15,733 nt of DNA from Cyclostephanos tholiformis. Lineage: Eukaryota > Bacillariophyta > Thalassiosirophyceae > Thalassiosirales > Thalassiosiraceae. The position numbers and the translations under genes are program-made. Under the pieces are notes generated by a model that was not told where the DNA came from, searched no databases, and saw nothing but the letters and a program-made list of their open reading frames with translations. This document shows, piece by piece, positions 6,971 through 14,583 of the stretch (position 1 is its first letter; the number at the start of each line of letters is the position of its first letter). The DNA lies in assembly GCA_036939975.1 (NCBI GenBank), contig JALLPB010001867.1, positions 1 to 15,733 on the forward strand. The letters run 5' to 3'.

Positions 6971-8350
6971 TCATTCGTCGTCTTGAAATCTTGCTAGGGT
7001 GGATAGTAGGGCCTGATAGCTTGAATTTACCGCGGTTTCAGCAGCGGCGGCAACTGGCCCCTTTTCCCCCTTTCGTTCCTTGCCTAGGCGACACTCTTTG
7101 GGCGAGTGCATGGTCCAGGCCATGTGATGCTCGCACCAGTGGTAGGTACGTTCGTCATGCTTCTTTTCGTGCTTCTCGCCATCTTTTGGCGGAACTTTCT
7201 TCCAGGCCTCGTCCTTTTTCTGCTTGGCTCGATCGCTTTTATCCTTTTTATTCTTGTTTTTCTGACCCTTCCTCTTTTTGTTTCCCTTTTCTACCTTGGC
7301 GGCCAGCTGTGGTGATAACTTGAGCTGTCCCTTGAGCTCGTTGATGGCGGCTGTCATGGCTACGATCTTGTCGTCGTCGATGGACTTGGCTCCCCAGGTA
7401 CCCTTGTTGCGTAAGTAATTGTATTTGTTTTTGGCCATTCCCATGAGTGATTCGTACGTCATCGTCTGATATTTTCCATCCAAATAATCCTCGTGCATCC
7501 GGTTGATATAGGTCTTGAAATTGAAACAGGGGACGACCTGATAGGCAGAGAAGAGGATGCCGATTGGGTCATCAACGGTTGCGCCTCGAGCGATGAGTTG
7601 TGAGTAGTTCTTGTCAAATTCTGCGTTAATTTTGTCGATGTCGCCGCTAACCGTGCCTGCGAATGTTCCCAATGCGTGAAGGTTGTCGCGAAGGGTTTGT
7701 GTAGTGGCTACAGAGTCGATGGTCGCCAGACGCATAATGACCTTATACATCAGCGGGGCGCACTCTATGCCCTCAATGAGGTAGTCCTTACGGTAAGTGA
7801 GGAGTCTTGCTTGTGCGTCCGCCGTGAGTGATTTGGCCAAGCAAACACTCATCATTGTGTTGTTTTGTCTTGCTCGAGTCCTGGAGTCGGCTCCAGCAGC
7901 TGAGCAAAAGCGTTCGCAGGCGGATCGGAGGGTGGCCTCGTCGATCTGGCCGTAGCTTTTGATGATGTCAATGGTGACATTGTCCTTGTTCTGGAAGGAC
8001 GTGATGTTCTTGGTGCCGGAATTCCACCCCATTTCGGTGCATCGGCGCTGAAGGGCTTCAATGAACGTGATGGTTTGATCAGGCGTCATATTGAAGCCAT
8101 CGGTAAGTGACTTGTCGTCGAGTGGCGCACATCCTTGCCTGTAAATCTCAGCTCCTCTTTTTGATCCATAATCGATCAGGTTCTCGACCTCCAGCGTCTG
8201 CGGAGTCTCGGCGAACACGACAGCATTCGGGCGTTCTTGTTGGTTCCTGAGAGTGGTCAGCTCGTTCTGGAGAGCTGTCACTTGTGCAAGGAGCTGGGCA
8301 AACTGCTCCGCGGTGGGAGTGTTGTTGACGGATGTGCTTCTTGTGGACAT
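6971..8350 (-). CDS. Gag of element L, intact
   Basis: This is a complete 459-codon frame from an ATG at 8350 to a TGA. Residues ~12-40 form a heptad-like leucine-rich segment (QFAQLLAQVTALQNELTTL) suited to coiled-coil assembly. A conserved capsid-like core follows (RARQNNTMMS, LMYKVIMRLATIDSVATT, RGATVDDPIGILF). Residues ~350-400 are very Lys-rich. Near the C-terminus C406, H409, H415 and C420 form a C-x2-H-x5-H-x4-C knuckle, a CHHC variant of the retroviral CCHC nucleocapsid finger. Gag builds the cytoplasmic particle that packages element RNA. It is undamaged, unlike the rest of element L, and CpG-richer than the matching interval of gag_R. The ATG is chosen because gag_R starts at the equivalent place with a similar leucine-rich helix. 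Confidence 0.9.
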   Translation of the reverse strand: MSTRSTSVNNTPTAEQFAQLLAQVTALQNELTTLRNQQERPNAVVFAETPQTLEVENLIDYGSKRGAEIYRQGCAPLDDKSLTDGFNMTPDQTITFIEALQRRCTEMGWNSGTKNITSFQNKDNVTIDIIKSYGQIDEATLRSACERFCSAAGADSRTRARQNNTMMSVCLAKSLTADAQARLLTYRKDYLIEGIECAPLMYKVIMRLATIDSVATTQTLRDNLHALGTFAGTVSGDIDKINAEFDKNYSQLIARGATVDDPIGILFSAYQVVPCFNFKTYINRMHEDYLDGKYQTMTYESLMGMAKNKYNYLRNKGTWGAKSIDDDKIVAMTAAINELKGQLKLSPQLAAKVEKGNKKRKGQKNKNKKDKSDRAKQKKDEAWKKVPPKDGEKHEKKHDERTYHWCEHHMAWTMHSPKECRLGKERKGEKGPVAAAAETAVNSSYQALLSTLARFQDDE

Positions 8351-8492
8351 GGAAGACGGCTTGAGCTTCTAGGAGCGGTTGCGACAAATCTCGTTGGAGA
8401 TGCTTTGGGTGATCAAGTCCAAATATGTCGGCTTGAAGGATATTGGAGATTCAACGTCGGCGGCGTAGAATAGCAATAACCTAGTTCTCTTT
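8351..8492 (-). other. Element L 5' leader
   Basis: This is the untranslated leader between the primer-binding site and the gag ATG. It is alignable with the leader of element R (for example CAAATCTCGT(T/C)GGAGATGCTT and TAGAATAGCAA on the plus strand). A packaging signal would be expected here, but none can be named. Confidence 0.6.
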
Positions 8493-8506
8493 GCGCAGAG
8501 GAAGCG
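8493..8506 (-). other. Primer-binding site of element L (initiator tRNA-Met D-arm type)
   Basis: The 14 bases next to LTR_B read GCGCAGAGGAAGCG on the plus strand. This equals the D-arm of eukaryotic initiator tRNA-Met (GCGCAGNGGAAGCG, N variable), so the element RNA is complementary to it. The primer 3' end would lie in the D-arm, not at the tRNA 3' CCA or the anticodon. Confidence 0.7.
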
Positions 8507-8695
8507 TGTTACCTTTCGAAAGATTAGCTCACTAACTGTAGATGAATAGGGCGTCCCCTAATTTTAGTTAGTGGGGCTTGGTTTTCAGGTCGAAGCGATG
8601 CAGTGAAAGTGATTGATTAATTAGATTAATGAGCTAAAATAAGTAGCCAATGTATCTAATCTTGACTAATCTTGACGATGTGTCAATATGTAACA
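8507..8695 (-). repeat. LTR_B, shared central LTR, 189 bp
   Basis: Its termini are TGTTAC...GTAACA (6-bp inverted). On its left it is followed by the primer-binding site and gag leader of L; on its right by the polypurine tract and pol end of R. It therefore serves as 5' LTR for L and 3' LTR for R. Over its first ~100 bp it matches LTR_C at about 85 percent by hand count. It lacks ~100 bp of the middle present in LTR_C and LTR_A, and the AATAAA is changed to AACCAA on the element strand. A 13-bp direct repeat (CTTGACTAAT then CTTGAC) lies at 8661-8676. Confidence 0.9.
8530..8573 (-). other. Nested hairpin in LTR_B
   Basis: The outer stem is CACTAACT (8530-8537) with AGTTAGTG (8566-8573). The inner hairpin TAGGG / CCCTA at 8547-8560 has loop CGTC, a change confined to the loop relative to the other LTRs. 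Its position relative to the LTR end is the same as in LTR_A and LTR_C. Confidence 0.7.
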
Positions 8696-8704
8696 CTCCC
8701 TCAC
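8696..8704 (-). other. Polypurine tract of element R
   Basis: On the minus strand GTGAGGGAG directly precedes the TGTTA of LTR_B. It lies 18 bases after the pol stop codon. Confidence 0.75.
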
Positions 8705-8722
8705 ATTGGTATCTTGGAGAGG

Positions 8723-11700
8723 TTACTTGCCACACATGAGTTTTCGATGACGAGTGAAGTCATTTTGAGCTAGAGCCTTGGTGAGGGTATCAGCTATCTG
8801 ATTTTTGGTATCAACTGGAAAGATCTTGATAAGCCCCTTTCGAACATGCTCTCTAAAATGATGATAACAGACATTGATGTGTTTGGTTCTGGGTCGTAGT
8901 TTGGGAAGTCGTGCCAGTTCCAGAGCACCAGAATTGTCTTCAAACACCTTGCAATAGACATAGGGCTTGGTGCAAATGACTTGAAAACCATTAGTCTTGA
9001 GCTCATTCAACAGATTCATTATTGGAATGACATCCCTAAGTGCCATGGACATAGCAATGTACTCTGCTTCAGTGGTAGACAAAGCAACTTGAGATTGTAG
9101 TTTGGATGCCCAACATACCGGACAGCCAGCATAAAAGACAATCCAACCACTACGAGACTTGGCTGTGCTGGGATCTTTGTGGGCATATTCCTTGTTCCAG
9201 TTGCCTGAGAAATCAGCATCACAGTAGCATTCAAAACCCTTGTCTGGAATTGGCTTGAATTTGAGTCCCACATCTCGAGTCTTCTTGAGATACCTGACAA
9301 GGTACAAGATGGCTTCTCCATGAGTCTTCCTTGGGTCTGAGGAATATTTGGCAACCTGGTGAGTGGCATACATGATGTCTGGCCTGGTCGTTTGGGCCAA
9401 GTAGTTCAACTTGCCAACTGCTGAACGGTAGTCAAAGCTCTGGTCAAATGGAGGATCATCCTTGAAAGCATGGAGTTGAAGTGCAACCTTGGCTGGGACA
9501 GGCTTAGTCTTGGCATCAGTGAGCCCAACATCCTTGATGATTGAATCAATAAGGGCCCGTTGGGTGAACTCATATGATCCGTCCTTCAGCTTGTGTATAT
9601 TGACTCCCACATAGTCAGCAGGGTGACCTTGATCTTCAATCTTGAGATTGAGGTCCTGGAGTTGCTTGATGGCTTCAGTAATTTGAGAATCATCAGGACC
9701 AACAAATATGCCATCATCCACATACACCATGAATATGATGTCTCCACGGTAGAACACACAATCATCAATTTGGGATTGCCTGAAGTTGATGGACCTCAGT
9801 TTTTCCACCAAATACTCATTCCAAACTCTGCCAGCTTGCTTCTGCCCATATATGTTCTTGAGTAACTTGAGCACATAATCCTTGGAGTGTCCAAACCTTG
9901 TTTCAATGCCTTGAGGGAGCTCCATGTAGATGTCCATTTCAATGGGAGCTTGTGGGTAAGCCATGACAAAGTCAACTTGCCTGAGAGACCACTTGAAAAT
10001 GATGCCAAAAATGATTATCAACCTGACAGAAAACCATGAAACAACTGGAGCATAAGTCTCATAGTAATTCATCCCATAAACTTGTTTGCCACCATGTAGA
10101 TTTAGGCGGGCTTTGTGCTTGGTTATCTCGTTGGTTGTCAAGTCACGCTTGCGCCGAAGTGACCAGACAGACGGCACAATCTGAGCGTCATCAGGCACGG
10201 AGTCTCTTTTTACAAGTTCCCAGTGGTTGTTCTCAACATGTCCGTTGATTTCTCGTACTACAGCCTCAACAAATTGAGCCGAATCTTGTTGCTTGAGGGC
10301 TTGATGTAGGTACATGATGTCTCCCATCATTTCGGCATGAAATGACACAGGATTTTGCATTCTTTCTTGCAAATCGAGATGGGCGTCATGAAAAAGGTCT
10401 TCTCCTGTGTTCTCGACAGCAGCTTGTGACGCCATGTAATGCATTCGTGCATTTCCATAGAATTCTCGTTGTGACACGGAATCTGCCATTCTTCGTGACA
10501 TGGTGCGAATCCTTCCATGTCTGCTGACACCAGCTGACGTGTCGGTGGAACCTTCGCGAGAAACTCCCTCATTTTCTTGAGAAACTTGGTTTCGAATTGG
10601 TTCTTCTTGATGAGTTGTGACTTCTGTGGAGCCATCATTTTCGTTCTCATTGACTCCGAAGAGTTCTTCGGAATCGTGTTGAAGACTCGAAGGAACACGA
10701 GTGTCAGATGGCGTTTCGCGCGAAATATCGCCGTGCAGTTTTGGAGTTGAAGAAGGTGAGTTGACATCTGTCGCGCGATAGAAACCAGCTAATTGTTGCC
10801 ACGTAGATGACACCGCCACGTCAGCCGCACCATACTTCGTTGTCTCAAAGAAGTCATCGAAGCGACAGTGATACTGGGGTGACACGAGCCCGGTACTTAA
10901 GTTGAGAACCAGATGCACGTTCCTCGCGTGCATGGGACTCTGTCCGAGGTTAAGTCCCAATCGGGCCCTAGGGGACCACTTAGGAATCGTGCTTCCAACT
11001 GCAAGTGCGTTTTGCAGTGCAAACACTGGGCACGCGAAGGTGTGGTGATGTGCCATCTTTCCACCAACTCGAATTGAGCTGAATAGCTCGAGGCGAGATG
11101 TCCCATCCTCCAGCGTCGGCAGATTGTTGTGGAGCAGGGCGGCGTTGCGAAGTGCGTAAGGCCATAGGGCCACGTGAACCGCTGCTGGCCATCGGTGACG
11201 CGCGTGGAGCAGTTGCTTCCGCGCGCTCTCCGATAAGTCTCGGATAGCACGTTCCGCGATCCCATTCTGGAAGTGGGCGTTAACTCCGCAAAAGGTGAGT
11301 CTCTGCCCATTTTGCTCGCATGATTGCTTGAATGCGGTGTCGGCAAATCTACCGTTGTCGCAATGGTAGTGTTTGATTTTTACGCCGTGCTCGGCTGCGA
11401 ATTGTTCGAACGCTAATTTTGCTTTGATCGTTTCCTCTGAAGACAGGTCTTGCATCAGATGTACGAATCTGATGCGGGAGAAGTGGTCGACGAATACGGA
11501 TGCGGCTCGATATCGCTTGTTGGTGAGTTTTCCTTTTAATTGCGCATAAAACCCTGCTTGCGTTGAGACCATGTGGTCCACACTAACGCACTCCCCTGGC
11601 TTGCTCGCGACGAAGACCTCGTGCGAGGTTTTCGACTCTTTACCTCGCCATGGCAATTTCGTCATGGCGCCAAATAGGCAACCCGCGCACTTGGGCGGTG

Positions 11701-11881
11701 ACACCCTGGCGAGGCGTCGTGGGATCTCACCATTCTTGGCTAACATCTTCAATTTTGCAAACGACAGGTGGCCGAGGCGATAGTGCCATCGCATTAGTTT
11801 TGCAGTGTCGTCGGCAGCGACGAAGTGGGTCTCCTCCTCATCCTCGAGGGGAGGTGAAGGGTCGAAGGTAAGAGCCCGCAT
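8723..11881 (-). CDS. Pol_R: integrase, reverse transcriptase, RNase H
   Basis: This is a 1052-codon frame from the first Met to a TAA after MCGK. Integrase: zinc site H33, H38, C65, C68; catalytic D102, D175, E210. Then comes a Ser/Thr/Glu-rich linker (~370-460). RT starts about 508 with D637 and the YVDD box at 720-723. RNase H follows with D888, E938 (STTEAE) and D982 (FEDNSG). The order integrase-RT-RNase H defines Ty1/copia. The protein copies Gag-packaged RNA into DNA and inserts it. The frame extends open upstream of the Met to about 11945, where a one-base shift separates it from the protease frame, so the Met is simply the first Met and not a proven start; the native protein would be released from a polyprotein. 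All catalytic residues seen are intact. 11402-11281 and its surroundings are CpG-rich compared with the L copy. Confidence 0.93.
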   Translation of the reverse strand: MRALTFDPSPPLEDEEETHFVAADDTAKLMRWHYRLGHLSFAKLKMLAKNGEIPRRLARVSPPKCAGCLFGAMTKLPWRGKESKTSHEVFVASKPGECVSVDHMVSTQAGFYAQLKGKLTNKRYRAASVFVDHFSRIRFVHLMQDLSSEETIKAKLAFEQFAAEHGVKIKHYHCDNGRFADTAFKQSCEQNGQRLTFCGVNAHFQNGIAERAIRDLSESARKQLLHARHRWPAAVHVALWPYALRNAALLHNNLPTLEDGTSRLELFSSIRVGGKMAHHHTFACPVFALQNALAVGSTIPKWSPRARLGLNLGQSPMHARNVHLVLNLSTGLVSPQYHCRFDDFFETTKYGAADVAVSSTWQQLAGFYRATDVNSPSSTPKLHGDISRETPSDTRVPSSLQHDSEELFGVNENENDGSTEVTTHQEEPIRNQVSQENEGVSREGSTDTSAGVSRHGRIRTMSRRMADSVSQREFYGNARMHYMASQAAVENTGEDLFHDAHLDLQERMQNPVSFHAEMMGDIMYLHQALKQQDSAQFVEAVVREINGHVENNHWELVKRDSVPDDAQIVPSVWSLRRKRDLTTNEITKHKARLNLHGGKQVYGMNYYETYAPVVSWFSVRLIIIFGIIFKWSLRQVDFVMAYPQAPIEMDIYMELPQGIETRFGHSKDYVLKLLKNIYGQKQAGRVWNEYLVEKLRSINFRQSQIDDCVFYRGDIIFMVYVDDGIFVGPDDSQITEAIKQLQDLNLKIEDQGHPADYVGVNIHKLKDGSYEFTQRALIDSIIKDVGLTDAKTKPVPAKVALQLHAFKDDPPFDQSFDYRSAVGKLNYLAQTTRPDIMYATHQVAKYSSDPRKTHGEAILYLVRYLKKTRDVGLKFKPIPDKGFECYCDADFSGNWNKEYAHKDPSTAKSRSGWIVFYAGCPVCWASKLQSQVALSTTEAEYIAMSMALRDVIPIMNLLNELKTNGFQVICTKPYVYCKVFEDNSGALELARLPKLRPRTKHINVCYHHFREHVRKGLIKIFPVDTKNQIADTLTKALAQNDFTRHRKLMCGK

Positions 11882-11946
11882 TCTGGTTATAGTCGTTTCA
11901 TGTTCTCCATCAAGAGGTGAGTTGACACCTGGTGTTTCAGGTTTTC

Positions 11947-12705
11947 TTAGACGATGAATTCCTGCTCTACTTGGGGCGAGACATGGCGCCTGTGGCCTGG
12001 GACCTGAATGATGTGTTCCCGGCGATAGAAATTCGCCTCCATCGCCTCGAAGGTAGTGACGAAAGCTCTGTATGCGAGCGAGGAGGAGGCCGTGTAGAAA
12101 ATTGGTACGTTGGATTGGGAGTTGTATGCAATTGTCTTTTTGTGTTTGCCTTGCCTCCAGAAGAGTACACAGTTCCCTTCATCACTCTCCATCCATGTGC
12201 CTCTCGGCAGCGGATGATTGTCTCCCGCCTCCTGCGCCCAATGTTGGGGCAACAGGAGGCATCTCCTCAACCCAGGCAAGTAGAGTGTGTTCGGGATTTT
12301 GATCTTGTGTGTTTTTCCTTCGTCGTCTTCTATTTTGAACTTGAAAGTGCCCACGCCTTTGATCTCTAACCCCTGCTTTATGCCTTCCACTGCCCCCAAT
12401 TTTGTGAGTGTCAGGTGCTCAAAGAGATGGGGGGAGTTAGCCATGCAGCGCGACGCATGGCAATCGACTCCGATCGGATAAGAATCCGAATCGAATGCGA
12501 CCAGAGGGACGTTGGGGACGGCGCTTAGGAGGGCCGTCAATGGCTCCCTCAGCCCGTCAAAAGCCACAATTTTATTCTTTCTCCATATGCGAATACTCGA
12601 CTCAATGCGACAACCAACCTTGTTGAGGGGATAGGTGATGAGTGGAAGCAGGTAAGTCCAAAGACTCGTCCCTTGTTTCGTCTCTCTCATCTTCCGCAAT
12701 CTCAC
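11947..12705 (-). pseudogene. Protease domain of element R, frameshifted from both neighbours
   Basis: The frame carries FDSDSYPIGVDCHASRC, HLFEHLTL, KGVGTFKFKIEDDEG, HWAQEAGDN and AYRAFVTTFEAMEANFY, the retropepsin-like domain of the element. It cleaves Gag-Pol in the particle. The active-site region reads D-C-H-A-S instead of D-[ST]-G-A, as in element L. It ends at a TAA (11949-11947) just after EFIV, whereas the integrase line continues in another frame from about that point, so a one-base deletion or equivalent lies near 11,940-11,960. Upstream, the frame continuing from gag is different, placing another indel near 12,650. Confidence 0.85.
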
Positions 12706-12982
12706 ATTTGGTTTCCTCTCTTTCTTCTAAGGCACAATGGAATGGCGTGGCATCTCTCGCTCCGGGGTGGCCAGCACCATTGGCTGCTCCGGAGGAATGC
12801 GTCCATCGTCGCCTTGCGAAGTTAAGTCTTGGATCCTCCGGAAGAAGAGAGTGGCACAAGTAGTAGAAAAGGAAGGGTGCCAGGAAAAATAGAAGGTAAG
12901 TGATTTGTTGTCCCGTGTCCAAACGTGGCCCAGCCGCGAATGCTAACATCTCAAATGCCCACATCCACGCTGGCGCGAATCG
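12602..12982 (-). pseudogene. Post-gag spacer of element R, in frame with gag
   Basis: Following the gag TGA (12985-12983), the gag frame stays open for about 127 codons (FAPAWMWAFEMLAFAAGPRLDTGQQ...) before a TGA near 12602. The first ~35 residues match the same frame of element L (FQMLAFVAGPSLDTGQQIAYL). Further on, this frame matches a different frame of L (QQGWLSH here, PQGWLSC there), so one copy has an indel between. No domain is recognised. It would form the Gag-Pol junction if the stop is read through. Confidence 0.55.
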
Positions 12983-14372
12983 TCATTCCTCATCATCTTG
13001 AATCCTGGCGAGAGTGGATAAAAGGGCCTCATAAGAAGGGTTTATGACGGTGGTTGCTGCAGCTGCCACAGCTGCAGACTTAGTAACTTTGTCTCCCTCT
13101 TTTCTTTCTTTTCCCAGGCGACATTCTTGGGGTGTGTGCATGGTCCAGGCCATGTGGTGGATACACCAGTAATAGGTGCGTCCGTCGTGCTCCTTTTCCT
13201 TCTTTTCCCCGTCCTTTGGTGGGATCTTCTTCCATGCCTCATCCTTCTTCTGCTTTGCCTTGTCGTTTTTATTCTTCTTGTTCTTGCCCTTCTGACCTTT
13301 CTTTTGTTTCTTGTCCTTGTTTCCTTTCACCGCTGCCGCGACAAGCTGAGGGGCAAGCTTGAGCTGTCCTTTGAGCTCGTCGATGGCTGCGGCCATAGCG
13401 ACAATCTTGTCATCTTCAAGGGATTTGGCGCCCCGAGTTCCTTCGTTCTTCAAGTAGTTGAACTTGTTCTTGGCCAAGCCCATGAGGGACTCGTGGGACA
13501 AGGAGGGAATCTTCCCATCAAGGTAATCTTCATGCATACGATTCATGTATGTCTTGAAGTTGTGGCATGGGATGACCTTGTAGGCCTCGAAGAGGATGCC
13601 GATGGGATCATCGACAGTCGCACCACGAGCGATTATTTGTGAGTATTTTTTGTCAAACTCCATGTTTATTTTGTCAATGTCACCACACACGGTGCTCGCA
13701 TACGTTCCCAGGTTCTGCAGGATGTTGCGGAGTGCCTTGGTGGTGGCAACAGAATCAATCGTTGCCAAACGCATGATGACTTTATACATCAGCGGAGCGC
13801 ATTTGACGCCGTCAATGAGGAAGTCATTGCGATAGGTGAGTAACCTTGCTTGCGCCTCTGCAGATAATAATTTTCCGAGGCAAATACTCATCATCGTGTT
13901 GTTCTGCCTTGCTCTTGTCTGTGAGTTGGCCTCGGCGGCCACGCAGAAACGTTCACAGGAGGCGCGAAGGGTCGCCTCATCGATTTGACCGTAGTGTTTG
14001 ATGATGTCGACGGTGACACCATCCTTATTCAAGAACTTGGTGACGTTCTTCATCCCTTGATTCCATCCCATCTCCTTACACCTGTGCTCAAGGGCTTCCA
14101 CGAAGATGACGGTTTGGTCGGGCGTCATGTTGAAACCTTCGGTAAGTGACTTGTCGCCTAGTGCAGAGCATCCTTGTTTGAAAATCTCAGTTCCCCTTCT
14201 TGTCCCGTAATTGATTAAGTTCTCGACATCCAGGATCTGAGGAGTGTCGGCGAAAAGCACAGAAAGGGGCAGCTGGGGCTGCTGTGGCCGCGGCGGCGAT
14301 TAGGGCCGCTACCTGACCTTGAAGAGCCTGAATTTGAGCTAAGAGCTCAGCAACCGTGGGTTCGGTGGCCAT
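12983..14372 (-). pseudogene. Gag of element R, one frameshift near the N-terminus
   Basis: It starts at ATG 14372 with a leucine/alanine-rich helix (ELLAQIQALQGQVAALI). A one-base insertion, or equivalent, around 14261-14270 (run AGAAAGGGGC on the plus strand) moves the rest to another frame. From there the frame is open for 425 codons to a TGA at 12983, starting ADTPQILDVENLINYG. The core, the Lys-rich segment and the knuckle W-C-x2-H-x5-H-x4-C match gag_L. The change lies between two short homopolymers, so a sequencing error is possible. Without it Gag would be about 463 residues, close to the 459 of gag_L. The stop is followed by TGA-CGA. Confidence 0.88.
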
Positions 14373-14569
14373 GGCTTCTTGTCTGAGTTGTCTTCGTGTG
14401 GAGACTGGAATGGTTGGACTTGGATGAGCTACTAGGAGCTAACAATGCAACAAATCTCGTCGGAGATGCTTCGGGTGATCAGGTCCGAATATGTTGGCTT
14501 GGGTGGCGTATTGGAGATTCGACGGCGGCGGCGGCGACGTAGAATAGCAACAATAACCTAGTCTTTTTT
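14373..14569 (-). other. Element R 5' leader
   Basis: This untranslated leader aligns with the leader of element L. It contains a short (CGG)n run at 14522-14535 on the plus strand that is longer than in L. Confidence 0.6.
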
Positions 14570-14583
14570 GCACAGAGGAAGCG
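14570..14583 (-). other. Primer-binding site of element R (initiator tRNA-Met D-arm type)
   Basis: The plus strand reads GCACAGAGGAAGCG directly against LTR_C. It differs from the L site at one base (A for G at its third position) and matches the initiator tRNA-Met D-arm pattern at the rest. Confidence 0.7.

Larger units (their letters stand above)
2320..8695 (-). mobile_element. Copia-type LTR retrotransposon L (left copy of tandem pair)
   Basis: In minus orientation the order is LTR_B, primer-binding site, leader, gag (intact), protease, integrase, reverse transcriptase, RNase H, polypurine tract, LTR_A. Integrase before RT is diagnostic of Ty1/copia elements. Pol is a pseudogene with at least four frameshifts and six stops, while gag is complete. 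LTR_B is shared with the right-hand element. Outer flanks of the pair show no good 5-bp target duplication: CTCGG lies left of LTR_A and CCCCG right of LTR_C. Layout and protein style recall the CoDi elements of diatoms; that affiliation is an inference. Confidence 0.9.

Noticed and set aside
6970..7323. Plus-strand hydrophobic frames (for example 7106-7315 and 13127-13642)
   Set aside because: They are antisense to the Lys-rich and core parts of Gag; poly-Lys codons read backwards give Phe/Leu-rich peptides that mimic membrane proteins.
8493..8506. A tRNA gene suggested by the GCGCAGAGGAAGCG match
   Set aside because: Only the D-arm is present, with no acceptor, anticodon or T arm around it; its position against the LTR makes it a primer-binding site.
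8351..8506. Canonical primer-binding site TGGTATCAGAGC (tRNA 3' end)
   Set aside because: The sequence is not present next to LTR_B or LTR_C in either copy.
11900..11990. Programmed frameshift between protease and integrase in R
   Set aside because: No slippery heptamer was found at the overlap, and element L reads through the same region in a single frame, so an indel is more likely.
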